From assembly GCA_029250885.1 (NCBI GenBank), contig JAQXEK010000029.1, positions 1 through 34,387 of the forward strand: a DNA stretch of 34,387 bases. Direction: 5' to 3'. The translations under genes were made by a program, and so were the position numbers. This document shows, in pieces, positions 30,612 through 34,387 of this stretch. The notes beneath the pieces are model-generated. The model did no database searches. It saw only the letters and a list, made by a program, of their open reading frames with translations, and was not told where the DNA came from. Origin of the DNA: Planctomycetota bacterium (GTDB taxonomy: Bacteria > Planctomycetota > UBA1135 > GCA-002686595). Position 1 is the first letter of the stretch. Each line of letters starts with the position of its first letter.

Positions 30612-31529
30612 ATGAAAGAAACCCTTCCCGACGATCCGAAGTCCACAGCGCCAAAGCACCAACCCGTACCGGGCGACCTGTGGGAATTCCCCCTGGGGCC
30701 GCCCGAACTGACTGGCTGGGCCGTGATCAAGCGCCACCCCGACGACCAGGACTTGCTGCTGGTGGCGCCCTGCGACAGCCAAGAGGCAGTGGGCGCACGG
30801 GACCTGGCCGTGCCGTCTGCGTCCAAAGACGAGGCTACCGGACGCTTGGTTCTGCGCGGCGACTGGACCCGCTGGGCGCGCCGGTCTGACTTTTGGTTCC
30901 GCGCGGGCCAGGACATCGTGCCTCGGGAGTGGCGCCGGGAATTCCTGGCGCGCATCCAGGACGGCTTCGGCCAGCCGCGCCATAGGGGCGCGAGCCTGAT
31001 TCGCGAGGAATCCACGGAGTGGGCCGGCAGCAGCGCTTGGAACCGGGACGTGCTGATTGTGGCCGATGGGGACCTCGACCGTTGGGAGAGTCGCGAGACC
31101 GCGCGCGAAGAGCTCAAGGCGTCGGACCCAGTCACGAAGACCGACGACGTTCGCATGGAGCTTGCCGCCGCGGGCCAAAGCACGCTGGATGAGATTCTGG
31201 GTGAGGACAAGGGCGAGGACTGGATCGGCGACGAGCTGGACGACGAGCAGGTCCAAGAGCTCTTCCATCTGTTCGTGACCAAGGGTCACGCCGGCCGCGA
31301 GACGCGCACCTACTTGCACCTGACCGGAAGCGCGGCCTACTTCGAACTCGACGCCGAGCTCGCTCCGCGCGAGGCCTTCGTCCTGGGGGCCAGCGGTGGG
31401 CGAACGTTCCTGCGCTGGACCCGCACCCTGAGCCGGCGCTGGCGCAGCCAAGTCGTGGACCTAGTCAGCGGCGGACTGCGCGTCGTGGTGGCGGGCGATC
31501 CCGTGGTCGATGTGGAGATCGGCTCCTAG
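30612..31529 (+). CDS. Unknown protein with N-terminal small beta-barrel-like domain
   Basis: 305 residues, no family recognised. The N-terminal 115 residues run PVPGDLWEFPLGPPELTGWAV, IKRHPDDQDLLLVAPCD, GARDLAVP, GRLVLRGDWTRWARRSDFWF and IVPREWRREFLARI. Gxx(W)xF / VVxxHPDD..LLVAP / DLxVP / LxLR...W is a pattern of SH3-like barrels akin to the first gene of the cluster. The middle (120-215) is mixed, with an acidic run GEDKGEDWIGDELDDEQVQE. The C-terminal 90 residues are beta-rich (RTYLHLTGSAAYFELDAELA; AFVLGASGGRTFLRWTR; LRVVVAGDPVVDVEIGS). No signal peptide. The stop is 2 nt before the next gene's GTG. Function unknown; regulation or binding within a complex with the next, helical-repeat protein is a guess. 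Confidence 0.82.
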   Translation: MKETLPDDPKSTAPKHQPVPGDLWEFPLGPPELTGWAVIKRHPDDQDLLLVAPCDSQEAVGARDLAVPSASKDEATGRLVLRGDWTRWARRSDFWFRAGQDIVPREWRREFLARIQDGFGQPRHRGASLIREESTEWAGSSAWNRDVLIVADGDLDRWESRETAREELKASDPVTKTDDVRMELAAAGQSTLDEILGEDKGEDWIGDELDDEQVQELFHLFVTKGHAGRETRTYLHLTGSAAYFELDAELAPREAFVLGASGGRTFLRWTRTLSRRWRSQVVDLVSGGLRVVVAGDPVVDVEIGS

Positions 31530-31531
31530 GC

Positions 31532-33457
31532 GTGACCACGGATTCGAAGGGTGCGGCCGTAGGGTTAGAGCGCAGCAATCCGGTGGCCTGTCTACAGGCG
31601 CGGGGTGAGAGCCGCGCTCGGGAGAGGTCCCGGGCGGAGAAGCTGCTGGCCTTAGATTGGGAGCTGCCCCCGGGCTACGTAGCCGGGCTCGGCCTGCCGA
31701 AGTCGCGCAGGGCTCCTAGGCGCAACGGCGTCGTCGGGTTGGTGGTCGACAAGCGCAAGCGAGTGGGGTTTGTGGACCGCTTGACGGCCAAGCGACTTCC
31801 GTCGGGGTCGGCTTGGAAGGCGCGCGAAGGCATGCCGTTCCAAGGGCTCGAGATCCTGGGCGTGCTGCTGCAACTGTTTGAGGCGCGTGGGCCCGAGCAG
31901 CTGATCAACCTGCTGCCCGAGGCGAAGAGTTACCAGCTCATCGACGAGCTAGCCGAGGACATCGCCGGGCCTTCGATGACTATTGCGGCCATGCTGGCCG
32001 TTCTGGACGCCGAGACCGGCAGTGCGCACAAGCTATTGGAATGTGCGGTTTCCCTAGTGCAGCGGAGCACCGAAGACTCGGGCAAGCTGCAGACTGTGGA
32101 GGGCTTGGAGTGGAAGCTCGCGGCGTTCCAGCGGGAGTGCGAGTCCGGCAGCCTGTGCCTGGTTGCGCCGGGTTTGGAGCCGGAGCTGCGGGCCTCCCTC
32201 GATGCGACCTTTGACCAGGTGTGGGAGGTCGGGGACCTAGGCAGTCTCGGGCGACTGCTGGATGCCGAGGGACTGTTGGACGAATTCGGCAGGCCCGAGA
32301 CCCTGGGCCGGAAGGCCCTGGACCTGGTGGAGGAGGTCATCGCCAAGCTGGGGCGCGAGGACTGGCAGGTAGACCGCGAGCTGGACCTGGCCCAGCGCTT
32401 GGCCCACGCTGCAACGGTAAGCAACTTCGCTAAGGACGTGCCCTTCGCACGGCGCCGCTCGGCCCAGGGCCGCAGCTTTCGGGCCCTACGCTATGGAGCG
32501 CACCTGGGCCTGGCCACCGCTGCCGCGCGGCGCGCGATTGCGCGGATCGAGGAGGCCGGGGATGCGGCGTCCTACGACGAGCTCGCGACCGCAGATGTGG
32601 ACCTGGCGGCATCTTTGTATGTGGACTACGAGTTCGAGCAGATGGCCCAGGTCATGGGGCGCTGGCACCGGCGTATGGCAGAGGATCCCAAGCTTCTTGC
32701 CCCGGGTCTGCGGATCAAGATCCTGGGCAACCTGGCCCGTGCCCTGGCGGTTTACCCCGGCCGCGCCGATGGGCCGGATGGCTGGCGCGCGATTACTGAA
32801 CAGGCGCTCGCTCTGCACATGGACGCCCTGCCGGGGTCTATCGGCTTGACCCGGGGTTTCTTTCTGGGGGCGCTGTTAGCCCACGGTGATTTGGATCGCG
32901 CCGAGGCTCAAATCGACCTGGCGGAGGCAGAGCTGGGGGGCGCCCAATATGGGGACAACACCTCGCGCTGGTTCTTGCAATTCAACCGTGCGGACCTTGC
33001 GCGTCGGCGCGGGACAATCTGGGACGACCCCAAGATGGAGCAAGAGGGCTTGGTCAAGCAGGGCCAGTTTGGCCGGCCCCTCGGCTACTACTTCCAGGCC
33101 ACGGCGCGCCAGGCAGGGCGCCAGGCCCCAGACGCGGCCAGGCGCTTTTTGCGGGCGGCCAGCTACTTTGCCGCGGGCTCGCCGGCCCCGGATTCGGGCC
33201 AGTGGCACTTCGTGCACCTGTTGCGTCTTGGTGCCGCCGAGCGCGCCGGAGATTCGACGCTTTGGAGCGCGGCCCGGGACGGGCTGCTCGGGTTCCACGA
33301 GCGACCAGCAGCCGCGCCCTTGAGGCGCTGGTTTCGAGGGTTGCCCCAGGCCCTGCCGCGTGAGTTGCCCGGCAGCTCGGGGCTGGAACTCCACCGCCAA
33401 GTGGAGCAAGTCCTGGCCCTCGACCCCTACTTCCTCGGCATCGCACCGCAAAGTTAG
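31532..33457 (+). CDS. Large helical-repeat (TPR-like) protein of unknown function
   Basis: 641 residues from GTG at 31532, two nt after the preceding stop. Residues 1-100 are basic with no recognised domain (SRARERSRAEKLLALDWELP, KRKRVGFVDRLTAKRLPSG). From about 105 to the end the sequence is almost entirely amphipathic helices with Ala/Leu-rich A-x-x-x-x-x-L-x-x-A-x-A spacing, e.g. RYGAHLGLATAAARRAIARI, AHGDLDRAEAQIDLAEAELG and RQAPDAARRFLRAASYFAAG. The last ones fit TPR consensus positions (G/A-L-Y...A...A). Such scaffolds bind partner proteins. No signal peptide, no catalytic motif. It completes the four-gene cluster with the PemK-like, HTH-like and barrel proteins. TPR assignment is by pattern only. 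Confidence 0.85.
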   Translation: MTTDSKGAAVGLERSNPVACLQARGESRARERSRAEKLLALDWELPPGYVAGLGLPKSRRAPRRNGVVGLVVDKRKRVGFVDRLTAKRLPSGSAWKAREGMPFQGLEILGVLLQLFEARGPEQLINLLPEAKSYQLIDELAEDIAGPSMTIAAMLAVLDAETGSAHKLLECAVSLVQRSTEDSGKLQTVEGLEWKLAAFQRECESGSLCLVAPGLEPELRASLDATFDQVWEVGDLGSLGRLLDAEGLLDEFGRPETLGRKALDLVEEVIAKLGREDWQVDRELDLAQRLAHAATVSNFAKDVPFARRRSAQGRSFRALRYGAHLGLATAAARRAIARIEEAGDAASYDELATADVDLAASLYVDYEFEQMAQVMGRWHRRMAEDPKLLAPGLRIKILGNLARALAVYPGRADGPDGWRAITEQALALHMDALPGSIGLTRGFFLGALLAHGDLDRAEAQIDLAEAELGGAQYGDNTSRWFLQFNRADLARRRGTIWDDPKMEQEGLVKQGQFGRPLGYYFQATARQAGRQAPDAARRFLRAASYFAAGSPAPDSGQWHFVHLLRLGAAERAGDSTLWSAARDGLLGFHERPAAAPLRRWFRGLPQALPRELPGSSGLELHRQVEQVLALDPYFLGIAPQS

Positions 33458-33777
33458 GGTTTGTGCGGCGCCTGTGACCAATCGCCGTAGAACGACATAG
33501 GCAACCGAGAAAGCCCAGCTCGAAACCGTAGCCCAGCTTGATCTATGCCGAGCCAATTGAGGGATCTCAGAGTCATGGACTCGGGGCTCGTCGCTTTGCC
33601 TTGCTCAATGACGATTCCCGGGGCGATAGGGAGCATATAAAAGGATTTCCTTGCCGAACCGTCACAGCACTTCTAATTTTGGGGGTCGAGGTCGGCCCCC
33701 CATCGTGCGATTTCGACACAGCCAACCTGCCCGTGGCGATCCTGTCTAGGGCGAGATTTAGTCTGAGGAGACCAAAC
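33458..33777. other. 320-bp intergenic region and leader of the repeat protein gene
   Basis: No gene seen. It contains a candidate promoter (33651-33679), a GGGGG/CCCCC hairpin at 33681-33700 that would fall in the 5' leader, and a Shine-Dalgarno GAGGAG just before the ATG at 33778. No clear terminator for the preceding cluster was found. Confidence 0.4.
33651..33679 (+). promoter_or_regulatory. Candidate promoter TTGCCG-N17-TAATTT
   Basis: TTGCCG (33651-33656) and TAATTT (33674-33679) with ideal 17-nt spacing. The transcript would have a leader of about 90 nt carrying a GC-rich hairpin and a Shine-Dalgarno, in contrast to the leaderless layout elsewhere. Confidence 0.4.
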
Positions 33778-34387
33778 ATGAAGTTCAAAAACATCGCCCT
33801 TGCCACCGCCGCCGCCAGCCTTCTGGTCGTCGCACCCAACGCCGCCGCCCAAGAGCGCGGCACCGAAAACGCTCCTAAGGCCGAGCGCGGCCAAGAGGCC
33901 GACACCAAACGCCGCGGTGCCCAAGACGCCCGTCCGGCAGCAAGTGAGACAAAGCAGGACGCATCGCGGGAGCGCGCAGCTGCCATGGCCGCTGCCAAGA
34001 AGGAAGAGAAGAGGCACCGTGAGAACCTGGCAAAGATCTCCCGCTTGCGCGAAATCTTCACCAAGCGTGGAGCCACCGCCCAACTTGCCAAGCTCGAAAA
34101 CGCCGAGAAGCGTGAAGGTGCTCGCTACGCCAAGGTCAAAGAGGCCGCTGCGGAACGCATGAGTGTAGACCTCGCTGGTGAAGTCCGCGAAATGCGCGAC
34201 AAGGGCAAGACCCGTGGTCAGGTCAAGCGCATGGAGAACGCTCGCGAAGGTGCAGCCGACGCAGCGGAGCGGACCCGCGGCGAAGTGAAGCGCGCCGAGA
34301 ACGCACGCGAAGAGGCGTCTGGCGACGCAGCGGAGCGGACCCGCGGCGAAGTGAAGCGCGCCGAGAACGCACGCGAAGAGGCGTCTG
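33778..34387 (+). CDS. Exported Ala/Glu/Arg-rich repeat protein (cut by right window edge)
   Basis: 203 codons are visible without a stop. GAGGAG lies 8 nt before the ATG, one of the clearest Shine-Dalgarno sequences here. Signal peptide at 1-24 (MKFKNIALATAAASLLVVAP, cleavage after NAAA before QE). The mature part is strongly charged and Ala-rich with no hydrophobic core: KAERGQEADTKRRGAQ, REIFTKRGATAQLAKLENAE and KEAAAERMSVDLAGEVREMR suggest long helices or coiled coil. At the right end a 22-residue unit DAAERTRGEVKRAENAREEA-SG repeats in tandem, preceded by a diverged copy. It is likely a periplasmic or surface structural protein; no family recognised. How far the repeats continue is unknown. 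Confidence 0.85.
   Translation, partial: MKFKNIALATAAASLLVVAPNAAAQERGTENAPKAERGQEADTKRRGAQDARPAASETKQDASRERAAAMAAAKKEEKRHRENLAKISRLREIFTKRGATAQLAKLENAEKREGARYAKVKEAAAERMSVDLAGEVREMRDKGKTRGQVKRMENAREGAADAAERTRGEVKRAENAREEASGDAAERTRGEVKRAENAREEAS
34195..34387 (+). repeat. 66-bp in-frame tandem repeat, running off the window edge
   Basis: Two copies at 34258-34323 and 34324-34387 (the second cut after 64 nt) are identical over the visible length. A diverged 63-nt copy at 34195-34257 precedes them (TRGQVKRMENAREGAA against TRGEVKRAENAREEAS). The identity of the last two points to recent duplication. The unit encodes 22 residues and keeps the reading frame. Confidence 0.9.

Noticed and set aside
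33681..33701. GGGGG/CCCCC hairpin as a terminator of the unknown cluster
   Set aside because: No T-run follows on the forward strand; it lies downstream of the candidate promoter, so it is more likely part of the 5' leader.
1..34387. tRNA genes, rRNA, CRISPR arrays, insertion sequences, phage genes
   Set aside because: I looked for T-loop-like GTTCGA(A/G)TCC segments in intergenic regions, regular short repeats with spacers, transposase motifs and terminal inverted repeats, and found none that stood up.

Overview
The window is GC-rich, gene-dense bacterial chromosome. A Planctomycetota-type genome fits best. The grounds are an exported DUF1800 protein followed by a Tat-signalled DUF1501 protein, a tandem pair of very large exported amidohydrolase-fold proteins, a remnant of a sulfatase/alkaline-phosphatase superfamily protein, and a FolC whose P-loop reads TKGKGS. 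This assignment is inferred from gene content and was not tested by phylogeny. I saw no rRNA, tRNA, CRISPR array, insertion sequence or phage genes.

Layout. 1-318 (-) is the start of a UbiD-family decarboxylase cut by the left edge. 642-3612 (+) is the DUF1800/DUF1501 pair, facing a Nudix hydrolase (3624-4043, -). 4190-6060 (+) is folC overlapping an unrecognised 169-residue gene, closed by a hairpin. rsgA (6254-7231, -) and a TrmH-family rRNA methyltransferase followed by rarA (7272-9378, +) diverge from a nearly symmetric 8-bp inverted repeat that seems to hold both promoters. An SDR (9487-10404, +) and a frameshifted sulfatase-like remnant come next. recD2 (10805-13087, -) diverges from rpsU (13272-13487, +). 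A perfect intrinsic terminator after rpsU touches the start codon of an RluA/RluD-type pseudouridine synthase (13603-14715). 14762-15664 (-) is a CnoX/YbbN-like thioredoxin-TPR protein. 15881-17282 (+) is an alpha/beta hydrolase plus methyltransferase pair. 17325-18128 (-) is a short radical SAM protein, and 18201-19307 (+) is an exported PAF-acetylhydrolase-like hydrolase. 19372-25105 (-) holds an exported propeller-like protein and the two amidohydrolase-like proteins. 25567-26613 (+) is an M29-like aminopeptidase, separated by a strong terminator from proS (26833-28641, -). 28732-33457 (+) is a four-gene cluster of unknown function. 33778 to the right edge (+) is an exported Ala/Glu/Arg-rich protein with 66-bp tandem repeats.

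How it works together. Much of the window is housekeeping: translation and ribosome maturation (rpsU, rsgA, TrmH, RluA-type, proS), folate metabolism, DNA repair (rarA, recD2) and protein quality control (cnoX). The exported proteins suggest a scavenging envelope.

Three points deserve attention. (1) Many genes lack a Shine-Dalgarno sequence and instead have a TANNNT -10 element 6-8 nt before the start codon, which is the signature of leaderless transcription. (2) The 28732-33457 cluster joins a possible PemK/SH3-barrel-like protein, a probable HTH protein, a second small-barrel-like protein and a large helical-repeat protein. It is the best candidate here for an undescribed system. (3) Two small regulatory layouts stand out: the symmetric rsgA/trmH promoter and the terminator that runs into the pseudouridine synthase start.
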